Below, piece by piece: positions 10,788-22,854 of a DNA stretch of 43,623 nt. Position 1 is the stretch's first letter; each line of letters begins with the position of its first letter. The DNA comes from an uncultured Polaromonas sp. (lineage in GTDB: Bacteria > Pseudomonadota > Gammaproteobacteria > Burkholderiales > Burkholderiaceae), in NCBI GenBank assembly GCA_946479075.1, contig CAMLDT010000003.1, forward strand, positions 1-43,623. The letters run 5' to 3'. The notes under the pieces are model-generated. The model searched no databases. It was given only the letters and a program-made list of their open reading frames with translations, and was not told the DNA's origin. The translations under genes and the position numbers were made by a program.

Positions 10788-11690
10788 TCAGACTTTCCTG
10801 GCGGCCGAGCGGCGTATCGCTTCGTTGATTTCGGCAATCGAGCGTTCGATGGCCGCATCGTCGAGGTCTTCCACGCCGGTATCCAGCACCCCGGCCTGGA
10901 TGGTGGAAGCAAATACGCCGTCCATGATGCTGTCGGTGGAGACGCCCCGGGTGGATTCAAAAGCGTCGGGTGTCTCCCACTCCATTGCCAGGACAGTCAC
11001 GTTGTCGCCGTGCTCACCGCCATTGCGAAGCGCGTGCTCCACCATGTCAGGCACTGCATCGGACACACCGCTGGCAGCCATGTGGCGCACGATTTCGGCG
11101 TCGGTCAGGCTGCCCCACAAGCCATCGGAGCACAGCATGAGCTTGTCGCCCTGCTGCAGCACAACCGGGCCGGCAATGTCAAACACCGGTTTGGAGGGCG
11201 AGCCGAGGCAGGTAAACAGGATGTTGCGGTTGATGCGCTCAAGCTTGATGACACCGGCGTTTTGCTGCTCCAGGTAGGAGTGGTCACGGGTACGGGTCAA
11301 CAGTTCGCCGTCGCGCACCACGTACAGCCGTGAATCACCGCAGTGCACCCAGGTCGCGCCCGTGCCCTGCAGGATGGCGGCCACCACCGTGGTTCGCGGC
11401 GTGTCCAGCATGCCCTTTTCGCTGGCGTAACGAATGATCTGGTGATGCGCCGCCATCAGCGCGCTTGACAGGAACTCGGTGGTGTCCCGGACCAGGGGCC
11501 GGGCTTCCTTCTGGTACAGCGCAGAAATGGTCTGCAGTGCCAGTTGCGCGGCCACCTCACCTTCGGGATGGCCGCCCATGCCATCGGCCAGCACGAACAG
11601 GCCGGATTCACGGGTGTAGCAATAACCCATTCGGTCTTCGTTTTTTTCGCGGCCGCCCTTGCGGCTGACCTGGAAGACGGAAAATTTCAT
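10788..11690 (-). CDS. PP2C-type serine/threonine protein phosphatase
   Basis: The 300-residue product shows the metal-binding motifs of the PPM/PP2C family: NEDR (residues 17-20), [12 protein letters not shown] (36-47), [16 protein letters not shown], and the late [12 protein letters not shown] and [12 protein letters not shown]. It dephosphorylates Ser/Thr residues in the cytoplasm with Mn2+ or Mg2+. Its ATG overlaps the stop of the upstream kinase gene by four bases (ATGA), so kinase and phosphatase are made as a coupled pair and are almost certainly antagonists acting on the same targets. About 45 C-terminal residues lie beyond the catalytic core. Targets are unknown. Confidence 0.92.
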   Translation of the reverse strand: MKFSVFQVSRKGGREKNEDRMGYCYTRESGLFVLADGMGGHPEGEVAAQLALQTISALYQKEARPLVRDTTEFLSSALMAAHHQIIRYASEKGMLDTPRTTVVAAILQGTGATWVHCGDSRLYVVRDGELLTRTRDHSYLEQQNAGVIKLERINRNILFTCLGSPSKPVFDIAGPVVLQQGDKLMLCSDGLWGSLTDAEIVRHMAASGVSDAVPDMVEHALRNGGEHGDNVTVLAMEWETPDAFESTRGVSTDSIMDGVFASTIQAGVLDTGVEDLDDAAIERSIAEINEAIRRSAARKV

Positions 11691-12694
11691 TTGAACCTTG
11701 TCGCGAAGCCGGTGGCCTTGCGCGCGCTTTTCTTGGTGTCCGACACCATGTTGTCAAACTGCAGGCGCATCTTTTCGCCGACTGTCAGCTTGGTGTAGCG
11801 CCGTTCGCCCTCGCGGCTGAGCTCTTTTTGCAAGGCAAAAACCGACTGGGGCCGTGACAGGGGATCGAGCGACATGCACCATTCAACCACTTCAATCAGG
11901 TTGTCGGAATACACGCCGCGCAGGCGGGACAGTGCAAGCGACAGGCGGTCTTTCTCAAGCCTCTGCGGCGCGTCGTTGGGCGGGTAACCCTGCATGGTCG
12001 CGTAAATACACGCGCCGATCGCGTAGATGTCGGTCCAGGGGCCCATGGAAGAATCGCGCCGGTACATCTCGGGCGCGGCGAACCCCGGCGTGTACATCGG
12101 GCGGATGAAATTGCCTTCCTTGCTCAACACCTCACGCGCGGCGCCGAAATCGATCATCACCGCCTTGTTGTCGTCGGTGATGAAAATGTTGGCCGGCTTG
12201 ATATCCAGGTGCAGCATCTTGTGCTGGTGCACAATGCGCAGCCCGCGCAGGATCTCGTCGAACAGCGAACGGATGGTGGATTCGCGAAACACCTTCTGCT
12301 TTTTCAGTTCACGCGCCGTGATGATGAAGTCCTGCAGGGTGCCGCCCTCCAGGTAGTTCATGACCATGTACACGGTCTCGTTTTCGCGAAAGAAATTGAG
12401 CACACTCACCACAGAGGCGTGGGAGATCTGGGCCAGCGAACGCCCTTCCTCGAAGAAACTCTTGAGGCCGAGGCGGTACAAGGAGAGTTTTTCCGGCTGC
12501 ACCTGCGGCAGCAACTCGCCGGGGGGGCGGCTCGCCAGAGAGGAAGGCAGGTATTCCTTGATGGCGACCTGCTGCCCTTCGTTGTCCACAGCCAAGTAAA
12601 CTACCCCGAACCCGCCGGCCGAGAGCTTGCGCACAACGCGATAGCCGCCAATGACGGTATCGGGTGGGAGTGGCGCTGGCTTGACCTTTGACAT
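11687..12694 (-). CDS. Hanks-type serine/threonine protein kinase (non-RD)
   Basis: The 335-residue protein is a soluble kinase with a glycine loop (LSAGGFG, 24-30), the ATP lysine K46 in VAIKEYLP, catalytic HLDIKPANI (162-170), the metal-binding DFG (182-184) and GFAAPE as the APE motif. The catalytic loop has leucine where most kinases have arginine (HLD instead of HRD), which makes it a non-RD kinase. There is no transmembrane helix or extracellular sensor. The C-terminal 50 residues are basic. It is translationally coupled to the PP2C gene and divergent from yicC with 65 bases between. This kinase-phosphatase pair beside rph and yicC recurs in Comamonadaceae as far as I recall. Confidence 0.9.
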   Translation of the reverse strand: MSKVKPAPLPPDTVIGGYRVVRKLSAGGFGVVYLAVDNEGQQVAIKEYLPSSLASRPPGELLPQVQPEKLSLYRLGLKSFFEEGRSLAQISHASVVSVLNFFRENETVYMVMNYLEGGTLQDFIITARELKKQKVFRESTIRSLFDEILRGLRIVHQHKMLHLDIKPANIFITDDNKAVMIDFGAAREVLSKEGNFIRPMYTPGFAAPEMYRRDSSMGPWTDIYAIGACIYATMQGYPPNDAPQRLEKDRLSLALSRLRGVYSDNLIEVVEWCMSLDPLSRPQSVFALQKELSREGERRYTKLTVGEKMRLQFDNMVSDTKKSARKATGFATRFK

Positions 12695-12759
12695 AATTCG
12701 GGATTAAAGCAAGGTGACGGGATCACCCCTCCTGTTGACTCTAGAAAAGCGTGTTACGA

Positions 12760-13677
12760 ATGTCAGTTTACAGTATGACAGGCTATGCAGCCGTCCAGTC
12801 CAGCCCTGCACGCACAGCCTCAGACGCCGATACAGGCAACGGCAGCAATGCACGCCTCGGTGTGGAAATACGTTCGGTCAACAGCCGGTTTCTCGATCTC
12901 GCTTTCCGGCTGCCGGATGAGTTGCGGCAGGCCGAGCCGGCCCTGCGTGAGCTTCTGACCGGAAAACTCAAGCGCGGCAAGGTGGAACTGCGCGTTTCGC
13001 TGGAAAGCCATGCTGGCGGCGGGCTGAAAGCGCCCCCCAGCGCCACCCTGCAGCGCCTGGGCTCCCTGGAAGACACGGTGCGTGCGTGGCTGCCGGAAGC
13101 CGCGGCCCTCAGTGTGGCCGATGTTCTGCGCATGGCCGCCGGTGAAGACAAATCCACTCACGACTACAGCGAGGATTTGCTGAAACTCTCCAAAAAGGCC
13201 GTGAAGGACCTGATGGCAGCCCGCGAACGCGAAGGCTCGCGCCTGGCGCAGATGCTGCTGGAACGGACCGCGCAGTTGCGCGCCCTGGCCGCCTCCGCCA
13301 CGCCCATGGTCCCCAGGCTGGTGGAGCAGCAAAAGGCCCGGTTCATGGAGCGCTGGAAAGAGGCCATGGCCCTGACCGACGGCAGCACCCTGCCGGAAGC
13401 GGCGCAGGACCGCGCCTTGCTGGAGGCCACTTCGTTTGCCATCCGCATTGACGTGGCAGAAGAAATCATGCGACTGACGTCCCATCTTGAGGAGATCGAA
13501 CGACTTCTCCATGCGGGCGGGGAAGTGGGCAAACGCCTGGATTTCCTGATTCAGGAACTGCACCGCGAGGCCAATACCCTGGGCTCCAAATCTGGTTCGC
13601 TGGAACTGACCCATGTCTCGGTTGACATGAAAGTGCTGATCGAGCAGATCCGCGAGCAGGTCCAGAACATAGAGTAG
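12760..13677 (+). CDS. yicC: YicC-family endoribonuclease
   Basis: The product (305 residues) starts [10 protein letters not shown], the family's fixed N-terminus, and has the [23 protein letters not shown] region. The C-terminal domain DUF1732 is visible as [20 protein letters not shown] followed by a [15 protein letters not shown] helix. YicC proteins are RNA endonucleases implicated in small-RNA turnover and stationary-phase survival. I use the ATG at 12760. A GTG three codons upstream is in frame but does not match the family start. It precedes gmk by 44 bases, the classical yicC-gmk order. Confidence 0.93.
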   Translation: MSVYSMTGYAAVQSSPARTASDADTGNGSNARLGVEIRSVNSRFLDLAFRLPDELRQAEPALRELLTGKLKRGKVELRVSLESHAGGGLKAPPSATLQRLGSLEDTVRAWLPEAAALSVADVLRMAAGEDKSTHDYSEDLLKLSKKAVKDLMAAREREGSRLAQMLLERTAQLRALAASATPMVPRLVEQQKARFMERWKEAMALTDGSTLPEAAQDRALLEATSFAIRIDVAEEIMRLTSHLEEIERLLHAGGEVGKRLDFLIQELHREANTLGSKSGSLELTHVSVDMKVLIEQIREQVQNIE

Positions 13678-13721
13678 CCCGACAGCGCCGCACATCCAGA
13701 AAAATACCGATCACAACACCT

Positions 13722-14342
13722 ATGGATTACCCCGGAAACCTGTTCGTCGTCGCCGCGCCCAGTGGCGCCGGAAAGTCCAGCCTGGTCAAGGCGCTGCTGG
13801 AACTGGACGCCCGCGTCCAACCCGCGGTCTCCCACACCACACGGGCACCGCGCGGCCAGGAAAAACATGGCCGTGAATATTTCTTCATCTCCCCGGAAGA
13901 GTTCGACGGCATGGTGCTGCGGGATTCCTTTCTGGAATGGGCCCATGTCCATGGCCAGCGTTATGGCACCTCGCGCCAGACCATCGAGGAACGTATTGCC
14001 ACCGGCGCTGATGTCATCCTTGAAATCGACTTCCAGGGGGCCATCAATATCAAACGGATTTTTGCCAACGCCGTGCTGATCTTCATCCTGCCGCCAAGTT
14101 GGGAAGAGCTGCGCTCACGGCTGGAAAGGCGTGGCGAGGACGCGCCCGACGTGATTGAATTGCGCCTGCAAAACGCCGCCGTCGAGATGGCCCAAGCCCG
14201 GGAATTTGACTTCGTTATAATCAACGAGTTATTTGAACGAGCGGTTTTTGACCTGAAAACCATTGTTCATGCCCAGCGGCTCAAGTTTGCAGCGCAGCGA
14301 CGCGCCCGCGCCGAGACCTTCAAGGCCCTGCATATTTCCTGA
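13722..14342 (+). CDS. gmk: Guanylate kinase
   Basis: The 206-residue product begins [20 protein letters not shown] with the P-loop at about residues 12-20. It has the GMP-binding [19 protein letters not shown] region and the LEIDFQGA motif, and the lid with [14 protein letters not shown]. It phosphorylates GMP (and dGMP) to the diphosphate. The ATG at 13722 sits right before the conserved beta strand. Product GDP/GTP is the substrate of the SpoT/RelA enzymes, and gmk, rpoZ and spoT are neighbours here as in many proteobacteria. Confidence 0.97.
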   Translation: MDYPGNLFVVAAPSGAGKSSLVKALLELDARVQPAVSHTTRAPRGQEKHGREYFFISPEEFDGMVLRDSFLEWAHVHGQRYGTSRQTIEERIATGADVILEIDFQGAINIKRIFANAVLIFILPPSWEELRSRLERRGEDAPDVIELRLQNAAVEMAQAREFDFVIINELFERAVFDLKTIVHAQRLKFAAQRRARAETFKALHIS

Positions 14343-14390
14343 GCCGCTGACACCACCGTTCTGACCGTTCCCATTTACCCGGAGATCCCC

Positions 14391-14594
14391 ATGGCCCGCA
14401 TCACTGTTGAAGACTGCCTGGAACAAATCCCGAACCGCTTCCAGCTGGTTCTGGCTGCGACCTACCGTGCCCGCATGCTGAGCCAGGGTCACGCGCCCAA
14501 GATTGAAAGCAAGAACAAACCCGGCGTGACTGCGCTGCGTGAGATCGCTGAAGGCAAAATCGGCCTGGAAATGCTGAAAAAAGTGCCGGGCTGA
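14391..14594 (+). CDS. rpoZ: RNA polymerase omega subunit
   Basis: The 67-residue product [20 protein letters not shown] matches RpoZ exactly in its opening and carries the [11 protein letters not shown] helix. Omega helps assemble core RNA polymerase and, in E. coli, contributes to a ppGpp-binding site together with beta-prime. It is short, as in other Burkholderiales. A hairpin terminator follows 16 bases after the stop. Upstream spacing to gmk is 48 bases. Confidence 0.96.
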   Translation: MARITVEDCLEQIPNRFQLVLAATYRARMLSQGHAPKIESKNKPGVTALREIAEGKIGLEMLKKVPG

Positions 14595-14610
14595 AGCCCT
14601 TCGCTCCATG

Positions 14611-14636
14611 AAAGCACCGCAGCGCGGTGCTTTTTT
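14611..14636 (+). terminator. Rho-independent terminator after rpoZ
   Basis: AAAGCACCGC and GCGGTGCTTT form a perfect ten-base stem with an AGC-type loop, followed by a run of T. It lies between rpoZ and spoT, so spoT expression must depend on read-through or on its own promoter in the roughly 65 bases that follow. Confidence 0.88.
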
Positions 14637-14702
14637 GTTTCCGGACGTTCTTGAAAAGCCCATGTTTGGCGTGTTTGATCCTCACCGCGATACATTTGAG
14701 GC

Positions 14703-16943
14703 ATGAGCGCCCTGGTTTTTCCATCTGCCGACAACACATCGACCCCGGCCGCAGCGAACGCGGCGGCGGCAAGTTTTGCCGCGCTCACCGCCAAACTCGA
14801 CTACCTGAGCGCGACCGACGTTGACAGCGTCCGGCAGGCCTACCGCTTTGCCGACGAAGCCCATCTTGGCCAGATCCGCAACGGCGGCCTGCCCTACATC
14901 ACCCACCCCATCGCCGTGGCGCAGCAGTGCGCCGAGTGGAAGCTGGACGCGCAGGCCCTGATGGCAGCGCTGCTGCATGACGCCATCGAGGATTGCGGCG
15001 TGACCAAACCCGAGCTGATCGAGAGGTTCGGCGCGCCGGTGGCCGAACTGGTGGACGGCCTGACCAAGCTCGAAAAGCTGGAGTTCAACACCCGTGAGGA
15101 AAACCAGGCCGAATCGTTCCGCAAGATGCTGCTGGCCATGGCGCGGGATGTCCGCGTCATCCTGATCAAACTGGCTGATCGCAGCCACAACATGCGCACC
15201 CTGAGCGATGTGCCGCGCAGCAAGTGGAGCCGCATTTCACGCGAAACCCTGGACATCTACGCGCCTATCGCCCACCGCCTGGGCCTGAACACCACCTACC
15301 GCGAACTGCAGGACCTCGCCTTCCAGCATCTCTACCCCTGGCGCTACGCCACACTGACCAAGGCCCTGGCGCGGGCGCGCGGCCGCCGGCGCGACGTGAT
15401 CAAGCGCGTCCAGACCGAGGTGGACAGCGCGTTTGCGAATGCTGGCATTCAGGTGCACATCTACGGGCGCGAAAAGGCGCTGTATTCGATCTATCGCAAG
15501 ATGGACGAAAAACACCTGTCCTTTGCGCAGGTGACTGATATTTACGGCTTTCGCATCATCGTTGGTGGTGTGACCGACTGCTACACCGCGCTGGGGGTCT
15601 TGCATCAGCTCTACAAACCGCTACCGGGCAAATTCAAGGACTACATCGCCATCCCCAAGGTCAACGGCTACCAGTCGCTGCACACCACGCTGGTGGGTCC
15701 CTTTGGCACCAGCATCGAGTTCCAGATGCGCACCGATGCCATGCACATCGTGGCCGAATCGGGCGTCGCGGCGCACTGGCTCTACAAGGCCAGCGACCCC
15801 GACAGCGATGCATCGCAGCGTCTGGGCACGCAATGGCTGCAATCCCTGCTCGATATCCAGCATGAAACGCGCGACGCCGCGGAGTTCTGGGACCACGTCA
15901 AGATTGACCTGTTCCCCGATGCGGTTTACGTCTTCACGCCCAAAAGCCAGATCATGGCGATGCCGCGTGGCGCGACGATTGTTGATTTCGCCTACGCCAT
16001 TCACAGCGATGTGGGGCATCGCGCGGTTGCCGCCAAGGTCAACGGAGAACAAGTGCCACTGCGTTCGGAATTGCACAACGGCGACGTGATCGAGATCATC
16101 ACGGCATCGGTCTCCAGCCCCAATCCGGCATGGCTGGGTTTTGTGCGCACCGGAAAGGCCCGCTCGAAGATCCGCCACCACCTCAAGACCATGGCACTGA
16201 CCGAGTCGCAGGATCTCGGCGAAAAGATGCTGGCCCAGGCACTGCGGGCTGAAGGCATTGAACGCCTGCCGGACGACGACGATCTCAACCACGCCACCTG
16301 GGAAAAGATATTGCGCTTTTCGGGCAACCGCTCACGCGCTGATCTGCTCACCGACATCGGCCTGGGCAAGCGCATTGCCAGCATGGTGGCCAAGCGCATC
16401 GTCACCCTGCTGGCCGAAACCGGCGAGAAACCCGACCCCTTGCTGATGAGCCGGGAACGGTACACAGCCCATGAATCCATATCCCAGGGCGCGCTGGTGC
16501 TCGACGGCAGCGAAGGCGCGTCGGTGAAGTTCGCCACCTGTTGCCGACCCATTCCCGGCGACGACATCGTCGGTTATCTGGGCCGCGGCGAAGGCCTGGT
16601 GGTTCATACCGAGGATTGTTCGGTGGCCAAAAAACTGCAGCACCGTGACAGCGAACGCTTTATTGCTGTGGACTGGTCCGATGAACCGGCTCGTGCTTTT
16701 GAAACCGGCCTGCTCGTGACCGTCACCAACGGCAAAGGCGTGCTGGCCCGGGTTGCTTCAGCGCTGGCCAGCGCCGAGGCCGACATCACCCATGTGGATA
16801 TGGCCCAGGAAGCAGCACAGGACGCCACCGACCTGCGTTTTGGCGTGGCCGTGCGTGACCGGGTGCATCTGGCCGCCGTGATGCGCAGCGTCAAGCGCAC
16901 GCCTTCCGTGTTACGGGTGCAACGCGCCAAACCCGGCCTCTGA
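14703..16943 (+). CDS. spoT: Bifunctional (p)ppGpp synthetase/hydrolase
   Basis: The 746-residue protein is a long RelA-SpoT homologue. The N-terminal HD hydrolase domain is intact (ITHPIAVAQ, then AALLHDAIEDCG with H92-D93, and the RSHNMRTLSD helix), which argues for SpoT rather than RelA. The synthetase domain follows (GREKALYSIYRKM, DIYGFRIIV, GYQSLHTT), then a TGS domain (VYVFTPKSQIMAMPRGATIV), a cysteine-containing conserved stretch (KFATCCRPIPGDDIVGY) and a C-terminal ACT domain. It makes and degrades the alarmone (p)ppGpp in response to nutrient limitation. Start is the ATG at 14703 preceded by TTGAGG. A terminator separates it from rpoZ. Confidence 0.95.
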   Translation: MSALVFPSADNTSTPAAANAAAASFAALTAKLDYLSATDVDSVRQAYRFADEAHLGQIRNGGLPYITHPIAVAQQCAEWKLDAQALMAALLHDAIEDCGVTKPELIERFGAPVAELVDGLTKLEKLEFNTREENQAESFRKMLLAMARDVRVILIKLADRSHNMRTLSDVPRSKWSRISRETLDIYAPIAHRLGLNTTYRELQDLAFQHLYPWRYATLTKALARARGRRRDVIKRVQTEVDSAFANAGIQVHIYGREKALYSIYRKMDEKHLSFAQVTDIYGFRIIVGGVTDCYTALGVLHQLYKPLPGKFKDYIAIPKVNGYQSLHTTLVGPFGTSIEFQMRTDAMHIVAESGVAAHWLYKASDPDSDASQRLGTQWLQSLLDIQHETRDAAEFWDHVKIDLFPDAVYVFTPKSQIMAMPRGATIVDFAYAIHSDVGHRAVAAKVNGEQVPLRSELHNGDVIEIITASVSSPNPAWLGFVRTGKARSKIRHHLKTMALTESQDLGEKMLAQALRAEGIERLPDDDDLNHATWEKILRFSGNRSRADLLTDIGLGKRIASMVAKRIVTLLAETGEKPDPLLMSRERYTAHESISQGALVLDGSEGASVKFATCCRPIPGDDIVGYLGRGEGLVVHTEDCSVAKKLQHRDSERFIAVDWSDEPARAFETGLLVTVTNGKGVLARVASALASAEADITHVDMAQEAAQDATDLRFGVAVRDRVHLAAVMRSVKRTPSVLRVQRAKPGL

Positions 16944-16964
16944 GGATTTTCTGGCTTTGCCCGC

Positions 16965-17522
16965 TCAGGGACTCGGTGCGGGATAAGCAACCTCGACCAC
17001 TTCGATATCCTTGACGCCCGCCGGCGTCGCCAGCTTGACCCCGTCACCGACACGGGCCTTGAGCAGCGCCCGCGCAATCGGCGATATCCAGCTCACCTGG
17101 TTCAGCGCACTGTCCGCCTCGTCAATGCCCAGGATGGTGACCGTTCGCTCCGCACCGCTGTCATCGGCATAGGTCACCGTGGCGCCAAAAAAAACCTGGT
17201 CGTTGCCATGGTGGACGGCGGGGTCTGAAACTTCAGCGATCTCCAGGCGTTTGGTCAAAAACCGGATGCGCCTGTCGATCTCGCGCAAGCGCTTCTTGCC
17301 GTAGTGGTAATCACCGTTCTCCGAGCGGTCGCCGTTGCTGGCCGCCCAATGAACGACTTCCACAATCTTGGGGCGTTCGTTGTCGATCAGGTCCAGCAGC
17401 TCATCCCTCAGGCGCGCGTAGCCCTGCGGCGTGATGTAGTTCTTGCCGCCCGCCGGCAAGGGCGGCAGGGCCGGATCCTCATCGTCGTCGCTATCGGTTT
17501 CTTTGGTGAAGGCTTTGCTCAT
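16965..17522 (-). CDS. greB: Transcript cleavage/elongation factor GreB
   Basis: The 185-residue product has the GreA/GreB N-terminal coiled coil with the catalytic acidic tip as seen in GDRSENGDYHYGKKRLREIDRRIRFLTKRL. The FKBP-like C-terminal domain reads ADSALNQVSWISPIARALLKARVGD (here split around residues 136-165). The DYHYGKKR and RIRFLTKRLE forms are those of GreB rather than GreA. An extra acidic stretch (SDDDEDPALPP) extends the N-terminus by about 25 residues. GreB inserts into the RNA polymerase secondary channel and stimulates cleavage of backtracked RNA. It is convergent with spoT, with 21 bases between. Confidence 0.93.
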   Translation of the reverse strand: MSKAFTKETDSDDDEDPALPPLPAGGKNYITPQGYARLRDELLDLIDNERPKIVEVVHWAASNGDRSENGDYHYGKKRLREIDRRIRFLTKRLEIAEVSDPAVHHGNDQVFFGATVTYADDSGAERTVTILGIDEADSALNQVSWISPIARALLKARVGDGVKLATPAGVKDIEVVEVAYPAPSP

Positions 17523-17566
17523 GGGAACCGGTGGGTAAAACGTGTGCCAGAACGGGACATCGTAAC

Positions 17567-17600
17567 GAAAAAGCCCTAAAACCTCCCGGTTCCTGGGCTT
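17567..17600 (-). terminator. Possible terminator at the left end of the two-partner secretion island
   Basis: On the minus strand AAGCCC and GGGCTT bracket an inner AACC-TCCC-GGTT-type hairpin and are followed by five T. It would end leftward transcripts coming from the tpsBA genes (or the small ORF next to them) before greB. The stem has internal loops, so the call is tentative. Confidence 0.4.
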
Positions 17601-17615
17601 GACGTCGGGTGCGGC

Positions 17616-17729
17616 TCAGCGGGGACGAGCGACCAGCTTGCTTTGCAGCTTTCTGGCTGCCATCAAGTCATCGGTATTAAAGATGCCCCGATAGGTCAGC
17701 CCCGTGCTGTGCCGGTTGTATGGCGGCAT
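17616..17729 (-). CDS. Possible 37-residue protein of unknown function
   Basis: A short frame MPPYNRHSTGLTYRG... ends in a basic tail KLVARPR before a TGA at 17616. There is an in-frame stop just upstream of the ATG at 17729 and only a weak AGG three bases before the start. It is not recognised. It sits in the 263-base gap between tpsA and greB and could equally be a remnant of a larger gene or chance. Confidence 0.2.
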   Translation of the reverse strand: MPPYNRHSTGLTYRGIFNTDDLMAARKLQSKLVARPR

Positions 17730-17785
17730 TTGCCTATCGATTCAAACAACGGCCATCGACGTTGACACCCTCAGGGGGTCGGCAT

Positions 17786-20908
<3,123 letters not shown>

Positions 20909-20969
20909 GATGGGCTCCCTGTTGCCTTGAGACTGAATACGGCCATGTTCGATGGGGTCCCGCTACCGG

Positions 20970-22652
20970 TCAAAAATATTTCACTGCCTGCAGCCAGAAT
21001 CGGCCGTTTTTGTCGGGTGCCGAGCTTGCGCTGGCAGTACCCAGTTTGCGCGCGTAATAGGCTTTCACGACAAAGTTATCGTTATCCGCCCAACTAAGAC
21101 CGAGGCCGAAGCCACTCAGTGAGCGGCGGTTGTCACCGTTGGCCCAGGGTTTTTTGTTGAGTGTCACAGTCCCTGTATCGATAAAGGCCGCCAACTGCAT
21201 CTGACCCCGTTGCCGCTCTGACCACCGCGGCAATAACGCTCTGGCCTCCAGATTGAGAACGTAGCCCTGATCGGCATAGGCTTCACCTTCCGGATAAGCG
21301 CGGACGCCGTTAACGCCACCCAGCTCCATCTTCTCCGACGTATCCAGATTTTTTGAGGCCAACTGGCCGTTGACGGCGGCATACAGCGACACAGCCCTTG
21401 TCATGCTTTGCAGCCGCGCCGCATTGAATCCGAGCTTGTCGAAGTGACCGCCACTTTGTGCCGTCGTGATATCGGTTGCGCGTGCTGCCGGGCTGTTGAT
21501 GTCAATCTGGCCAGAAGTCCAGGTGAGCGCATAACTGCTCAGCCCGCCGCCGCCAAGCCCGTCCCGATGATCTCCAGTCAGACTGGCCATCACAGTCCGT
21601 ACCTTCTTGTCTGCGCGCGTCGAGGTCGAGTCCACCCTGTCACCGAAAGTCTTGGCATCGAAATTGATCACCGCATACAGATTGTTATTGCGTGAGCGAA
21701 GGAGCGGCATGCCGCCAAAGACGCTGGCAATCTGCGCGTTGCCTTTGGCTTGAAGACTCTCAAATTCCCGCCCCAGGCGGTAATGCATGCTGGCGTAAGC
21801 GACACCGGCCTTGGCACGACCGAACTGCGCCTGGTAAGACACACGCGCATAGTTCAACCCAGCCCCGGAACTCAGTGCCTGTACCGTCGCCACATCGCCG
21901 TAGCCAGTCAGATTGTTGAGGTTCAACATCGCGCCAACCCGGTTTGCGCCGGTATAGCGATTCCCTGTGTTGTCCACATTGACACTTCCTGTCACCCTGC
22001 GACCCGGCGTGACATCCACAATCAGGTCAGACGCGCCGACAGAAGCGCCTGGCACCAGCGTTGATTTCACGTTTACCCCGGGCAAATCAGATAACAGCAA
22101 GAGACTGGTTTCCAGTGGCCCGATGGAAACCGCATCGCCGCTGTTCAGGTCGCTTAACAAGCTGCGAGCGAGGTGATCAGAAAGACTGGCGCTATTGCGC
22201 AAGGTGATGTTGCCGTACTCACCTTCGAGCAGGGCGATGGTGACGACGCCGTTCCTGATGTCCTGAGCAGGCAAAAAAGCTTGCGCAAGCAAATAGCCTC
22301 GTTGATGGTAATAATCTGCGATCTTCGCTGCCATCTTGCGCAAGTCAGACAGCGTGAATTCGTGGCTCCCCTTGAAGTCGGCTGCTTGGACCAGCGCAGC
22401 TTCTGCATAGACGTGGGCACCCTTCACGCGCAGGCTATGCACCAGAATTTTTTGATGATCAGGATCAGAGGCGGCGGGCGCCGCCCCCTGCTCAATGCGG
22501 ATGGGGGGGATTACCCTCTCGGCAGCCGGAGGCGGCTGTTCCCGTTCTATCTGTTGGTTCAGCGAGCCGGCGTTCGGCGGTGTCTGGGCAAAACCGATAC
22601 TGCATGCCACCAGTCCCATTGGTAACACGGCTTTCGAAAAAAGCGAACTCAA
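20970..22652 (-). CDS. Two-partner secretion outer-membrane transporter (TpsB, ShlB/FhaC/HecB family)
   Basis: The 560-residue product has a signal peptide (1-22, cleavage after GFA), a proline-rich linker, two POTRA domains (about 68-145 and 146-217) and a 16-strand barrel-type C-terminal part ending in phenylalanine. The conserved loop-6 motif is present as VRAYPEGEA, equivalent to VRGY of FhaC. It forms the pore through which the TpsA product is exported. The start is a TTG at 22652 preceded by GAAGG at six bases; it is the only codon that keeps a complete signal peptide. The gene precedes tpsA with a gap of 61 bases, so the two form an operon. Confidence 0.92.
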   Translation of the reverse strand: MSSLFSKAVLPMGLVACSIGFAQTPPNAGSLNQQIEREQPPPAAERVIPPIRIEQGAAPAASDPDHQKILVHSLRVKGAHVYAEAALVQAADFKGSHEFTLSDLRKMAAKIADYYHQRGYLLAQAFLPAQDIRNGVVTIALLEGEYGNITLRNSASLSDHLARSLLSDLNSGDAVSIGPLETSLLLLSDLPGVNVKSTLVPGASVGASDLIVDVTPGRRVTGSVNVDNTGNRYTGANRVGAMLNLNNLTGYGDVATVQALSSGAGLNYARVSYQAQFGRAKAGVAYASMHYRLGREFESLQAKGNAQIASVFGGMPLLRSRNNNLYAVINFDAKTFGDRVDSTSTRADKKVRTVMASLTGDHRDGLGGGGLSSYALTWTSGQIDINSPAARATDITTAQSGGHFDKLGFNAARLQSMTRAVSLYAAVNGQLASKNLDTSEKMELGGVNGVRAYPEGEAYADQGYVLNLEARALLPRWSERQRGQMQLAAFIDTGTVTLNKKPWANGDNRRSLSGFGLGLSWADNDNFVVKAYYARKLGTASASSAPDKNGRFWLQAVKYF

Positions 22653-22854
22653 GATTTACCTTCAGTTGGGACCCTATGTATTTGATGATAAAAGTTTATT
22701 TACAAAAGGTATCTGAGTAAATCTAAGCAAGCAACAAACATTTCCTCCTCAATTCTTTTGACAAAGTCGCGTCAGGCTTTTGAATTGATGGTCAGGCATC
22801 CTGTTTTGATGGGCAGTCTTTTTATCGGTGAACTTGAGGGCTCATGGCATTTGG
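22653..22854. promoter_or_regulatory. AT-rich leader between the PAS regulator gene and tpsB
   Basis: This 202-base gap is clearly richer in A and T than its surroundings and must contain the promoter of tpsBA. On the minus strand it also holds AGGAGG followed two bases later by a 13-codon frame (22741-22700) that ends before the tpsB start. I could not assign -35 and -10 boxes with confidence. Confidence 0.4.

Noticed and set aside
12711..12735. Small inverted repeat GGTGA-TCACC between the kinase gene and yicC as an operator
   Set aside because: Only a five-base stem, within a region too short to judge. No further support.
17763..17779. Hairpin just after tpsA (GAC-CCC-TCA-GGG-GTC type) as terminator
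   Set aside because: There is no T run on the minus strand after it, and stem pairing is imperfect.
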